Assembly (NCBI GenBank): GCA_003427395.1
Contig: BFEA01000003.1
Span: 9,293,148-9,333,005, forward strand
Source: Chara braunii
Lineage: Eukaryota > Streptophyta > Charophyceae > Charales > Characeae
Length of the DNA: 39,858 nucleotides
Reading direction: 5' to 3'
Shown: positions 10,571 to 21,969 of the stretch, piece by piece
Numbering within the stretch: the first letter of the stretch is position 1
How the letters are laid out: each line of letters begins with the position of its first letter
Notes under the pieces: generated by a model
Seen by the model: only the letters and a program-made list of their open reading frames with translations
Database searches by the model: none
What the model was told of the DNA's origin: nothing
Translations under genes and position numbers: made by a program

Positions 10571-10905
10571 AGGGGAGCGACACATGCTGGGAACTGGGTC
10601 CAGCATCCCTTATAGAAAATCAAGAAACACTTCAAGATAACATTTCAGAAAATGCTATGAAATTCATGAGCAACTTCTAGCTTACATCTACCACACACCC
10701 ACATTCCAAGTGACACTATAGGCCCTTTTTTTTCTTTTTTTTTTAATGTCTGACCTATTTGTGGGGAGCAGTACGTATTGGGAACCGGGCCCAGCGCCCC
10801 TTATAAGATTACATGAGATTTCAATGAACATTTGATGGTAGGTTTGAAGATACCAAAGCCATTACCCAACTTCGGTTGAGAAGATGATAAGTGACACTAT
10901 AGGCC
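10570..10905 (+). repeat. two direct copies (A, B) of a GGGGAGC repeat family
   Basis: Copy A (10570-10724) and copy B (10761-10905) both start GGGGAGC, continue TGGGAACYGGGYCCAGC and CCCTTATA, and end in the identical GTGACACTATAGGCC. Each is preceded by a homopolymer-rich tract: A37 before A, and a T-rich run at 10725-10744 before B. The offset is about 190 bp. A third copy lies inverted at about 14175-14324. Confidence 0.7.
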
Positions 10906-12292
<1,387 letters not shown>

Positions 12293-12293
<1 letters not shown>

Positions 12294-12890
12294 TGCTTTC
12301 TGATTTGGTTGTTCCATGATAATCGGTCTGACTTTGTACCACTTGTTTGTCTTTCCTTTTCTGATTTCTAAGTTCGTTGTGTTTTCTGATTTGGTTGTTC
12401 CATGAAAATCGGTTTGACCTTGTACTACCTGTTTGCCTCTTTTATTCTGATTTCTAAGTTCACATGTCGTAATCCTTGATGTTCATCAAAATGATAACGA
12501 TCTAATCCAGATTTTCTGAATTTCAAGTGAATCTTAATTGTTTATGAAATAACTTTTGGGCAATATTTCTTAAATTGGAGATTCGTAAATCAGAGCTCGG
12601 CTCTGGTCTCAAAGAATGAATATCGGTAACGATGGGCAAATGGTTTTGAAGTTCTTGAAGTTCAGTCTAATTTGCAAGTAACTGTTTGGAATTTTCTTAA
12701 AGTACGGCTTATTCTGAATTTGATGTTTGTAAATCGGAGTTTGCTCCGATCTCAGAAGTAAATTGTCAACTAATCAGAAGTAAATCGTCAATTAATGGAT
12801 TACTAATTAACTGAGTCCTAGTCGATTAGTCTAGTAAGGTGTGAGTTGCTAAAATTGTAGAGTAGAATCAGCTTCGATCTCAAATGGTGA
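12293..12890 (+). repeat. AT-rich segment with internal direct repeats
   Basis: Two ~85-bp direct copies (TTCTGATTTGGTTGTTCCAT at 12298 and about 12385, offset 87) both run to CTGATTTCTAAGTTC. Further on, a GTAAATCRGAG...CTCYGRTCTCA motif recurs at about 12585 and 12729 (offset 144), with a weaker third GATCTCAAA copy near 12878. No coding potential. Confidence 0.6.
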
Positions 12891-12959
12891 CTTTTCACAT
12901 AAGCGGTCGTATTTTGTTGTTCTTAGCAATTGAGCCTCAGTCTGTGATGTTGTGGGATC

Positions 12960-14170
12960 GGGGTCATAGGTGCTGAGTGGATTATCTCCTTTAGGGTTGG
13001 AGTCCCTCCCTGCGAGGGTTACAGAAGGTGGGTGGTGTGATCTTTGAGAGGGTTGGGGCGGTATTGAGGGTTTGTCCTTTTCTGGGCCGCACTGATTTTT
13101 TGGTCAGATCAGCTATGGCGGTTGGGGAGAAAGGACAAGGGGTACTGATGTCAGTAGGGTGAGACTTGAGAAGGCTGCTCCGCTTGGAGGGGGAAGGGCA
13201 GGAAGGAAGGGGGATCTTCGGCTCTGCGGGGGCATACTTTAGGGGGTACTGTATGCGACTGAGGGAGCAGGAGGGGTATTTTGAGGTTGTTTGAACTGGG
13301 GGGGGGAGGTGAGGGGGCGACTTCCCGCGGAGGCAGTGAACAGACAAGGGGTTGTCTTTTGGGGGAGAGGAGTAATCCCTTTGGTTCCTATGACCCCTTT
13401 ACATGGAACTGAGACTTCAATAGGCGTTGGAGTTTCCATGGGGTTTCCCCTCTTCCTCTGAGAATAGTAGGCGCTGAAATGCTCATGTGATTTTTTGGAA
13501 TTCTTCCAAGGTTTGGTGCTGAAGGCAGGGGGTAGTAGTGCTGTGACAGAGGGAGCTGGCGCGCTCTGCGGCGAAGGGGCTGGCCTGTAGGGTTAAAATA
13601 GGGTACAGCAGCGGTGGAGATGGTGGCTTCACTGTGGTAAGACTTGCCGGAGTAGGGCTGAGAGGTATTTTTGGGGGGATATCTGCAACCAGTGCATGAA
13701 GGAGATGGATGATGGGATCTACCACTATGGTGCTGATTGGTGGCTTGACTGGGATTTGCCTTAGTCCGAGTGTCGGTGGTTTCGAATAGACGAGGCCAGA
13801 ACGACGTTGGTCGATGCTGGGGCTTGGTTGCGCTGCCCTGTAACTCAAGCTGTATGAGGGCATGAGACCTGGTAGAGAGATCTGGGAAGTTGTCGAGGGT
13901 GGACGGCACTCTAGTGTCTTTTGGTGAGCTGGTGCGTAGTCAATGATGCCCGGAGCCGGGGCGGGTCGCTTTGCCCTGTGGCCTAGCAGGTGGGGGTTTT
14001 CTGGGTGGGTCGTGCCACTCTGTAACCTAGCAGTTGGGGGTCCTGGTAGAGATTGGGCATTGGGGTATAGGGGGTGAGGCAGGTAGGGTTGGGCTGCTGA
14101 AAGACCCTAAAGCAGGTGGTTCTTTCATTCTGAATGCTCCTTTGATCCGAGTTTTGGGGGTTAAAGAATT
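12960..14170. other. G-rich (plus) region, no gene recognised
   Basis: Strongly G-rich on the plus strand, with GGGGG runs. The minus strand yields long Pro/Ser/Thr-rich open frames (for example 13388-13909), which this composition explains. Plus frames contain short protein-like patches such as FLVRSAMAVGEKGQGVLMSV but are cut by many stops. A decayed mobile-element gene is possible. I cannot name it. Confidence 0.3.
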
Positions 14171-14174
14171 TTAG

Positions 14175-14324
14175 TGTTCTCGTGTACATTACATGATTGT
14201 CTTTCTTAGTCGAAGTCGGGTAATGGGCCCGGTATCTCAAGGATTTTTCCATAAATTTCTCAATTTCTCAATATGATCTTGAATGGGACGCTAGGCCTGG
14301 TTCCCAGCACGTGCTGCTCCCCAC
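14175..14324 (-). repeat. inverted copy (C') of the GGGGAGC repeat family
   Basis: Read on the minus strand, 14324 down to about 14175 matches copy B: GTGGGGAGCAGCACGTGCTG then GGGAACC, and later ACCGGGCCCATTACCCGACT, equivalent to ACCAAAGCCATTACCCAACT in B. On the minus strand it too is preceded by a T-rich run (14346-14369). Copies B and C' therefore face each other about 3.3 kb apart. Confidence 0.6.
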
Positions 14325-14423
14325 GAATAGATTGGAGCATGTTCCCACACAAAAAAGAAAAAAAGACGATTGTTAGCGGGAGTTGACACCACGACCCATA
14401 AGAAGGGACAGGTTGTACCTGCT

Positions 14424-14584
14424 GAGTAGCGGGGTACCGAATGTACTCGGGGCCGATGTTGGTCCGGAGACAGTCAGTATTTTGCTGGATGTGAAATTTT
14501 AGTTGTTTTTATTTTATTTTATTTTATTTTTATCTACTTTGCGGTACTTTCCGAAGGGCCCCCACTTCCTGCGCTGTCCTCACG
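14424..14584 (+). repeat. 161-bp segment, copy 1 of an artefactual duplication
   Basis: The segment from GAGTAGCGGGGTACCGAATG to the base before the adapter is repeated without visible difference at 14623-14783 (offset 199). It contains a (TTTTA)n stretch. Because the two copies flank a library adapter, the duplication is most simply a circularised library fragment read through its junction, not genomic. Confidence 0.85.
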
Positions 14585-14622
14585 CTGTCTCTTATACACA
14601 TCTAGATGTGTATAAGAGACAG
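14585..14622. other. Nextera mate-pair junction adapter left in the assembly
   Basis: A perfect 38-base palindrome made of the two 19-base Tn5 mosaic ends joined head to head (CTGTCTCTTATACACATCT then AGATGTGTATAAGAGACAG). This is the known circularisation junction of Nextera mate-pair libraries. It is laboratory sequence, not biology. With the flanking duplication it marks a misassembly. Confidence 0.97.
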
Positions 14623-14783
14623 GAGTAGCGGGGTACCGAATGTACTCGGGGCCGATGTTGGTCCGGAGACAGTCAGTATTTTGCTGGATGTGAAATTTTA
14701 GTTGTTTTTATTTTATTTTATTTTATTTTTATCTACTTTGCGGTACTTTCCGAAGGGCCCCCACTTCCTGCGCTGTCCTCACG
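14623..14783 (+). repeat. 161-bp segment, copy 2 of an artefactual duplication
   Basis: Matches 14424-14584. Its right end runs directly into the left LTR of element B. The real genome probably contains this segment once. Confidence 0.85.
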
Positions 14784-14903
14784 CCCTGCGCTGTCTTCCG
14801 TTCGGAGTGTTTAAATTGCGGAAGGGGCCCCAGAAAGACAGCGAGATAAGGTGTGCTAAGGATTTTTGGAAAATTGAGTGTGGGGACACGGACAGAGCCG
14901 AAA

Positions 14904-15583
14904 TCCCCTGTGCCGATCCGACTTAGTAAGAAGGGGGAGGGTCCGTCACTGCGCGGGTTTCGAGGGAGAAAAAGGCGCACGCAAGACGTTCAGCGCGGGG
15001 AAGTTCAACCCAAAAAGTATCGTTGAACTTCCCATCGGGCCGTTGCTCTTCGCTTCGCATGAAAGGCAGCGGGTACGCATTTGGTGTCTCGCTTTCGGAT
15101 CAAGTCCCGACGACGCTCATTGCATAACTCAGAATCTAACGTGGAGGGTCTCAGTCACGTAGCTCGTTCCTTATGTTCGTCCTCACTCCGTACTCGGTAG
15201 TGGAAGCCTTTTGATTGGTAACACTCGAAGCGACAACAATCAGTCCCCTGTGCCGATCCGACTTAGTAAGAAGGGGGAGGGTCCGTCACTGCGCAGGTTT
15301 CGAGGGAGAAAAAGGCGCGCGCGTGACGTTCGGTGCGGGAAGTTCAATCCAAAAAGTATCGTTGAACTTCCCATCGGGCCGTTGCTGTTCGCTTCGCGTG
15401 AAAGGCAGCGGGTACACACTTGGTGTCTCGCTTTCGGATCAAGTCCCGACGCCGCTCATTGCATAACTCAGAATCTGACGTGGAGGGTCTCAGTCGCGTA
15501 GCTCGTTCCTTATGTTCGTCCTCACTCCGTACTCAGTAGTGAAAGCCTTTTGATTGGTAACACTCGAAGCGACAACAATCACT
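14904..15583. repeat. 340-bp tandem duplication inside the left LTR
   Basis: TCCCCTGTGCCGATCCGACT occurs at 14904 and at 15244. The units run to CTCGAAGCGACAACAATCA, and the two copies differ by scattered substitutions, so the duplication is not a fresh assembly repeat. The right LTR carries this unit once (from about 26577). Confidence 0.85.
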
Positions 15584-16031
15584 GCACAGAGTGTTGGGCC
15601 AATGGGGCGCCACTGCCGTCCACGGAATAACGATCAACTCATTAAACGGCAATAGCAGCGAATAGCGGAAAATGAGTATCAATAATGACAAAGCCCTGAG
15701 CATCGAGTTTCGGGAGGGAAATAGTATCGGTCGCCGATCTTGGCGACGACTTCTCGTACGTCCCACTCGCATACACGTGTCATTTTCTCGTTGTACGGGA
15801 AGGGACGTGGCGGGGATACGAGAGGCCGACGCTCAGTCGGGTTGAGGCCGTCAGTCCACATGGTAGTCCAATCAATCGCAAGGGTCGGTCTCAATCATTC
15901 ATCGTTAACCTGACAATCGTGATAATCGAAAAATACACAACCTATCGATCGGGTTTCTCCGGCTACGCCCTTATTCGCTTTAGACATACGAAGCAAAGTG
16001 AGAGCACTCCTTTATTTCCCCAAAGATAGTT

Positions 16032-16033
<2 letters not shown>

Positions 16034-16116
<83 letters not shown>

Positions 16117-16131
16117 NNNNNNNNNNNNNNN

Positions 16132-16191
<60 letters not shown>
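16034..16191 (+). repeat. (GA)n microsatellite with a 15-N gap
   Basis: A long AG/GA run is interrupted by N at 16117-16131. It sits in the LTR right after AAAGATAGTTCG and before GCATTCGTAATGATCTAATG. The true length is unknown. Ser-Leu and Glu-Arg frames here are artefacts. Confidence 0.95.
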
Positions 16192-16192
<1 letters not shown>

Positions 16193-16227
16193 ATTCGTAA
16201 TGATCTAATGGTCTCACCAAGAAGTTT

Positions 16228-16512
16228 TCATAAAGAAACCTTGGGGACAGTACTCACATCCGGTGGGACGCGGCAAGTGATCCACGCATGCATGTCGCAC
16301 GTGACGCCCTTCATCTTTCTGAGAAGATAGATCGCCTTTCTGGTTTTGCGTATCGAGGGCAAGCTGCAGATGGCATGCACAGTGTATTCCGGATTGAAGA
16401 TCCCGGGGTATTCTCCCCCAATCACATCATCGACAGATCTAAACACTCTTGCATTTTTGAACAAAATCCCAACAACATTGCCCTTGCCAATGGCTCGACC
16501 ATTCTCATACAT
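16228..16512 (-). CDS. 94-codon open frame in the left LTR, unrecognised
   Basis: Starts ATG at 16512 (MYENGRAIGKGNVVG) and ends at 16228. The same frame is open over the same length in the right LTR (28939-29223). The two products differ at about 7 of 94 residues, and the nucleotide copies differ at about 14 sites, most of them amino-acid changing. That gives no sign of purifying selection. Composition is protein-like, with a basic middle (SIRKTRKAIYLLRK) and four Cys. No known domain is recognised. It could be a small LTR-encoded protein, an exon captured by the LTR, or simply a chance open frame preserved by short divergence time. Confidence 0.3.
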   Translation of the reverse strand: MYENGRAIGKGNVVGILFKNARVFRSVDDVIGGEYPGIFNPEYTVHAICSLPSIRKTRKAIYLLRKMKGVTCDMHAWITCRVPPDVSTVPKVSL

Positions 16513-17204
16513 TCCATTTGCAACAACTCTTCGGCCTAATCAAAGACCGGTCCATCAACGACCATCTCCTCATCCAAGTGTTTTCATCTATACTCGTGGT
16601 TACTCATCGCGGAAGGTGCGAAAATGGCAGCCATGCATCATTCAGTTCTCCGGTGCTCTGCACCCATGCCCCGTCATCCCATGGCTAATCAAAACGCCAG
16701 CCCATCAGACAACCATTTCATGACAAGCATACATAGTCATTCATGCTATAAGGTAGGTGGGGAGAAGAAGTGCGAAATGGATGAAAACAATAAAATAGAT
16801 GAAAATCATGCAGAAATCCGAAGATGAAAAGAATTTCCGGATTAACTGCCGTGGAGCTGCACTCACACCAAAGAATAGATTCGAGACAAGGACGCGCATC
16901 CGCCGTAAAGTTCCATCATGGCCCCGGGCCATTTATCCATCCAACTCTGATCACTATCCTCATACATGCACCGACGATCCCGGTCGTCGCGTGCCACTTT
17001 CCACCACTGTGATCGTCACCCCGCTGACTTAGTTTCTGCACGGGCTTGCCCCGATCCCACAGTCCGTCGTGGCGATCAGGCGCACAGCCAGCCAGTCTAC
17101 AGCCAGCCCGTCGGGACTTTTCGCACTGCACACACACCATCTAGCCACTGCTTCCCGGAAGTTGGCTGACGAGTTGAGAGAGAGATTTGCGGACGCGCTT
17201 GCAG

Positions 17205-17212
17205 AATTTATA
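17205..17212 (-). promoter_or_regulatory. TATA-like box in the left LTR
   Basis: TATAAATT on the minus (sense) strand, in GCAACTATAAATTCTGCAAG. It lies about 0.9 kb from the LTR's sense start, which would give a U3 of about 0.9 kb. The same octamer is kept at the equivalent place in the right LTR (29908-29915). Inference from sequence only. Confidence 0.35.
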
Positions 17213-18094
17213 GTTGCGAGAACGGAGATAGATGCGAGGAAAGATGAAGAATGGGGCAGAGGAGGGCGAGGGAGGGCTTGAGGGTAATCGCCCATCGAAA
17301 GCCATGTTGATGCTTCACAGTTCGATCTCAGCCAATCAGAATCGTCGTGTAGTAGGGATCTCCTCTTACACGGCGCTTCTCCTTGGCTAGATGGGGTAAA
17401 GAGACGATCTACCGGGTTTTCGAGCACAGGATTTAGAGCAAGAAGAAGAAGGGTGCGAAGGATAGCGCGAAACGGGTCCAAGATTCAGATGATCAAGAAA
17501 GAGAAAAAGGGCGCACGCGGGGAAGGAGAGAGAAAAACAGTTACAGGGGGAGAGAGAGAGAGAGCATGGGCGTGCGAAGGAGGGCGTCGAGAGGAGCGTG
17601 AGAAGGAAGGAGGAGGGAGCTCATATGCATGGTGCCGAACACACAATGAAAAAGGGGCACCGAAACAATTGCAGTTTTTCCAAGTCCTATGCTAATTCAA
17701 AAATTGAAATCACCATATCCACGCGCAAAGTATGCGCGGGAAAAGAAAGAAAGTCCTACGTCTATCCATATTCCTACAAAATTCCCAGAGTTTTCCACGT
17801 CGTGGCAGACAGCATTCATGCGTGAAAGGACACGTCGAGTTCCGTTAATTCTGGAATTCCTAACCGTCGAGCCAAATTCTGAGCGCACTCGCTAAGGCGT
17901 GCATAATTCCCATGCATTTCCAAATTACAAAAATGGAATTTCAAGAATCACTAGTGCTGACAAAAATACAGGTCTTAGCGAGGCACTTTTAATCGAAAAA
18001 CAGAGAGGGGTTTTCTGGGGCCGAGCAAGACACATCTTGATTCAAAAGAAACAAGGGGAGGGGAGGGGTCCGGAAGATGGTGCAGGTTCGGAAG

Positions 18095-18916
18095 TTAGTT
18101 TACATGGCGGAGGAGGAAGGAGGGGGAGGAGAGGATGAATGAGGAACCGAGTATATCAGGAGAGAGAGTGTCCACACTAGCACAGATGGTTGAGCCAGAG
18201 TTCAGGTTGACGCCAACGTCAACTGCAATATCTTTGTGAGTCTGTTGGCTCGAGCTGCTGGAATCCCCTTGTCTCTCGATCATCGGAGATCGTCCAGGTG
18301 ATGCCATCATCGTCCACTGGTTCTCCGTGTGCTCTGCACCCCTGCCCCGTCATTGGAAGTCCGCCCGCCGGTAGCCGACAAGGAGAGGGTGATGGAGAGG
18401 TTGGGGCCACTCGGGTGGGAGCGGAGGGAAGTAATCCGCTGCTTCGTCACCAAGATCGACGAAGTGTACGATCCGGTGTGCGCGGGGGAATCGATGATTG
18501 GGTCGGGACAGGGATAGTAGGTAATCAGGATATAGAGAGGGGATGGTGAGAAGGACATTATCCCGTAGGGATTCATGATCCTCCACGGCGGGAAAGGTGC
18601 CGGAGATAATACAATACAACTCCATATGGTTGTAATGTACCCAGGGGACACTAAAGAGGAGAATGTTGAAATGGAAGGAGGGGGAGCGATGGGGGAAGAC
18701 CGTACACAGAATTCGCGCGGCGAAGTGATGACAGAATGCGCGATTGGCGAAGATACGATAATTCAGAGGGAATTCAAGGAGGGGGAGGGGACGGAAGACG
18801 GGACGAGGACAGTACGTCCGGGCCGGGAGGAGGACGGGGACGAAACGCGGAGGGGGTGGATGCGGAGGGAGATGGTGAGCGAGAGCGGCGGCGCCGACGG
18901 GAGGTTGTTGCGCCAT
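18095..18916 (-). CDS. element B downstream ORF 2, unrecognised
   Basis: From ATG 18916 (MAQQPPVGAAALAHHLPPHP) the frame is open to 18350. It continues in another frame at 18310-18095 (rich in Ser, with DGVNLNSG-like residues) after an apparent shift. The first part is Pro/His/Arg-rich; the middle reads like folded protein (HYNHMELYCIISGTFPAVED, then a Tyr/Leu-rich section and IVHFVDLGDEAADYF). It lies between integrase and the 3' LTR, the slot where some retroelements carry an extra gene. It overlaps the end of the preceding ORF in a different frame. There is no signal peptide or membrane helix I can defend, so I do not call it an envelope gene. Confidence 0.35.
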
Positions 18917-19885
18917 CGTGTTGACTGGCGGCGTCCTGAGGGACTTCGGGATTTAAAGTAGAGCCTCCTCGTCTGACAGGTAGCGCACGGACTGGGCAAG
19001 CTTCATGTGGCTCCGGCGCGGATGCTTCCTCCTCTTCTTTTGAGGTCGATCGGGCCTCCGATTCTTCTTCTGTTGACAGCCCCGCAATGGTTATACGCCC
19101 TTGATCGTTGTCTGACGGTACTTCCCTGTTCTCCCGATGTGCGCTCTTGAAGTCTTCGAAATCGGAGTTATCCGGGGCAAGGTCGTCCAGGTCCAAGTAG
19201 CACCAAACCGTAGGATCGTGATCGCTTAGGTACTGCCCATAATCTTCTGTGCAGTTTGCCCAAATTACGATTGGCGTCAACTTCCTCTCCAAGGTCACAG
19301 GTTCAACCTGGCTTGGATCGCTCGGATTGAAGGAGATGATGTTCGTCGGCTGGTCGTCGATGAGCTGAGACAAAAACGTGAGAAGCTCGTAGGCAACGGT
19401 CGCTCGACCGCCCTTAGCGATTTCTCCGCACAAAAGTCCTACCAATGTGTCGTCGGTTGTCGTCTCTTCCGGCCAGTGCCAGCACCAGCGATATCTCGTT
19501 ACAGTGCTCCAACTCCCGATTGCTGTAATATCGCGACCGGTGGCACTTCACCGTGAGCATGCTCACACTGACCGCCGCGAATTCAGTCCACTTACGGATG
19601 TAGGCTGGGCTGAATGGAGGGATCGAGGCGGGACGAATTTCCAGAGTGAGAAGGGGATCGGCCCAAGATGGCTAGATGGTCGGAAGGTCGGAGGGGAGAG
19701 AGAAGGTGGAGAAGCGATTCATCGGCGTTCGGGGTAGGGATGAAGATGGGGAAGCGGGCGAGCGGGGCGATCAGTGGCACTAGTTCGAAGAGAAAAGGTG
19801 TCAATACAGTCAGTCCCCACCACTTGTCGCCCTGGTTGAGCCAGTCACTGCCGCCAATCAGCCACCAACGCCTGCCCCCACTCAT
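18774..19885 (-). pseudogene. element B downstream ORF 1, unrecognised, frameshifted
   Basis: Three collinear minus-strand open stretches read as one damaged protein: 19885 to about 19680 (MSGGRRWWLIGGSDWLNQGD, then a hydrophobic FLFELVPLIAPLARFPIFIP stretch); about 19668 to 19450 in another frame (SIPPFSPAYIRKWTEFAAVS, RSRYYSNRELEHCNEISLVL); and 19450-18774 (EETTTDDTLVGLLCGEIAKG, then an acidic DLDDLAPDNSDFEDF region, an EEESEARSTSKEEEE stretch and a terminal Arg/Ser/Pro-rich tail). The composition shift from folded to acidic to SR-rich is typical of a real protein. No known family is recognised. It sits directly 3' of integrase, in the same orientation. Confidence 0.4.
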
Positions 19886-19913
19886 AAAGACTGGTCACCA
19901 CTGCATCACGCCG

Positions 19914-20340
19914 CTACACGCCGATGGTACACAGATCGCCACTAAAAGCCACGATTACTGTCACGACGCTCTGAGTAGGTCGTGAGAAGCGATGAAACCC
20001 TGATGCTTCTGCCAAGATGACTGTTGAACCTCGATCAGTCGATATTGTTATTTCTACGGCGGCGCACCAACCCCCATGACTAAAGAGCTGCACAAATCGG
20101 AGAAGGTCAGAACTGAGATGAGGGTGAGCAACTTGGCGAAACTGCAGTAAAGCTCGAGGTTGGAGAAGCTGGGGTGGAAGAGTCGGCTCGATGACAAAAC
20201 TCATGGTGAAGGTGAAGGGGAGGTAGAATCAGACGAAGGAAAGGAAGCAAGTTCTTCGTCTGTGCTGGAGGAAGAAGAGGAAGAGGGATTAGGGTTCTCA
20301 GAAGGAGGGAAGGGACGGAGGTAAGAGGTATGGTGGACAA
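19914..20340 (-). other. spacer between integrase and downstream ORFs
   Basis: Minus-strand frames here are Ser/Pro/Leu-rich. The Ser/Asp/Glu run at about 20200-20300 (SSSSSSSTDEELASFPSSDS) appears to be the tail of the integrase/pol protein. Beyond about 20200 the frame 20204-19914 has no recognised motif. Confidence 0.3.
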
Positions 20341-21479
20341 TGGAGAGGGAGCTATGGCTGGCGATGGCCTCAGCCGCGATGTGCACCGTATTGGCTCCGT
20401 TAGGACCGAGTTCTACGACGAGGAAACAGCCAAAGAATTTGGGAGCGACGGTCACGTGCACATTTGCGTACCTGCACCAGGTCCCCTAGCTTATATTGGT
20501 GTTGCGGGCCCGCATTCCCATTCCGGGACTCGTAGCTACGAACCTGTCTACCGTGGGCCAGTTCGGTCATTTTTTGTCTTTTCCGAGCTAGCTTAGGGAT
20601 GGCCCTTTCCATTAAATCCACATACCGCTTGGCTTCGGCCTTAAGGGCCGCACGCGTGTCCCTGCCCCCTTTTTCAGCAATTTCTTATATACCCCGATTA
20701 TCGACACATGGAAGGCTATTGGTCCGAAACTGGAAGGGGGTGAACCCCGTGGACTCATGAGGGGTCGCTCGATGGATCCCGACAATTTGATAGACAATCT
20801 CGGGCCAATAACGCGTGTGATTAGCTGCCAAATTCTTGCGGAGGGCAGTCTTAATCATGCGGTTCGCATTCTCGGCCAACCCGTTCGATTGGGAAACATG
20901 GGGAGCGGTGTGTCGGAGAGTAACACCACGACGCATCAGTAATTCCTCTACCTCAGCTTTGAGTTCAGATCCATTATCGGTTAGAATCTCTTCTGTATCT
21001 AAATAAGTATTAAGGAATCGATCGATGTATGTGGCTATCTCTGAGGCCTTATAGGTCTTACAAGGGTAGACTTCGATATATCTCGAGAAATGGACGATTA
21101 ACACCAAAAGAATAGAATATTCACAACCGTTGGGGCTAGGTGGCACGTCAATATCTGTCGTGTCCATACTGACTCGTTGGAAAGGTCGTTCTACCTCTGT
21201 CGGGATTATCGTATTCGGCCCGCGAATGGGTGCGCGGTCAGCCGCACAGACTAGACAGTTAGCAGCCACGTGCTTTACATCATCCCGGATATTAGACCAG
21301 AACCATCGATTTTGATCGATGGTTGCCTTGGTGACACGTATTGCAAAATGAGCGGCTTGTTCCTCATGCACTGATCTAGTCCAGTCATATCTCTGGAATG
21401 GGTGGGAAACCGTCAACCATAATCCCGATCCGTCGGTTTTACGCTTCTCCAAATGATCGTTGATCCATCGATAATCTCA
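20201..21479 (-). pseudogene. element B integrase
   Basis: Integrase of Ty3/gypsy type. The zinc-binding N-domain is at about 21390-21255: HEEQAAHFA, then NRWFWSNIRDDVKHVAANCL-V-C. The DDE core has all three acidic residues: Asp in RVSMDTTDID, Asp in EILTDNGSELKA and Glu in SNGLAENANRMIK, with 34 residues between the second and third. A C-terminal GDLVQVRKC block is followed, after a frameshift near 20440, by an SH3-like APKFFGCFLVVELGPNG. A stop at about 21479 separates it from the upstream Cys-rich part, and a second break lies near 20685. There is no chromodomain; a Ser/Asp-rich tail follows instead. The core appears catalytically complete, but the gene is broken at its ends. Confidence 0.85.
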
Positions 21480-21547
21480 GGACCTCTCAGTAGCCCGACG
21501 CCTGTCGTGCTTAGTGAGATGGTCCAATGGTTGGCCAGCTAATTTAG

Positions 21548-21911
21548 CTAATAATATTTTATGCGTCCATACTTCCGCCCGTCAGTACTTCTCGTCATAT
21601 TCAGGGTCGTCCATTCGGGCGGCCTCGAATCGAACCTCCGTAGGAAGTTTGTCCGTTCTACACAGGGGGTATCTCCATTCCTTACTACTTGTTCTGTATC
21701 GAACACACGCGCCATGTGCACAATTGACACACATGGCGCATTCTACCCAGTCAGTGAATCCAGACTCGAAGGGATAGCAGTCTACCCCAGATACTCGGGC
21801 AATACACATACGAAAATAACAGAATTTGTCTAGGAGATTGGCGAGGAAGTCCAAATGAGCGAGGGGAGCGGAAGAGGTGGGAGAGGCAGAAGAAGATGGG
21901 GTTTCCATCAT
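21548..21911 (-). CDS. Cys-rich segment between RNase H and integrase of element B
   Basis: The frame 21911-21582 encodes a protein with a tight Cys/His cluster, WVECAMCVNCAHGACVRYRT, preceded by GVDCYPFE and followed by WRYPLCRTDK. Roughly six Cys and one His within 45 residues suggest a zinc-binding module. It continues toward the integrase N-terminus (ARMDDPEYDEKY, then LAKLAGQPLDHLTKHDRRR in frame after a stop). Ty3/gypsy pol usually has only a short tether here before the integrase HHCC domain, so this is an extra module or an insertion. No named domain is recognised. Confidence 0.45.
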
Positions 21912-21969
21912 TCCGAGAGAGAGAGAGAGAAGGAGAGGGAGGGGGACGGGATTGGGTGCACGTGTCCAC

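Larger units (their letters stand above)
14782..18104 (-). repeat. element B 3' LTR (left copy)
   Basis: Homologous to 26455-30820 from CCCTGCGCTGTCTTCCGTTC (14784) to about GGTGCAGG/GGAAG near 18100. The left edge reads CG where the right copy reads TG. Landmarks shared with the right copy are the CCGATCCGACTTAGTAAGAA block, an AG microsatellite, a 94-codon open frame, a TATA-like box and a purine-rich AGGGAGCTCAT zone. Private features are a 340-bp tandem duplication and a gap of 15 N inside the AG tract. The inner boundary near 18104 is uncertain by about 15 bp. Confidence 0.85.

Noticed and set aside
13388-13909. 173-codon Pro/Ser-rich minus-strand frame
   Set aside because: Explained by G-rich plus-strand composition; no domain, and the neighbouring frames look alike.
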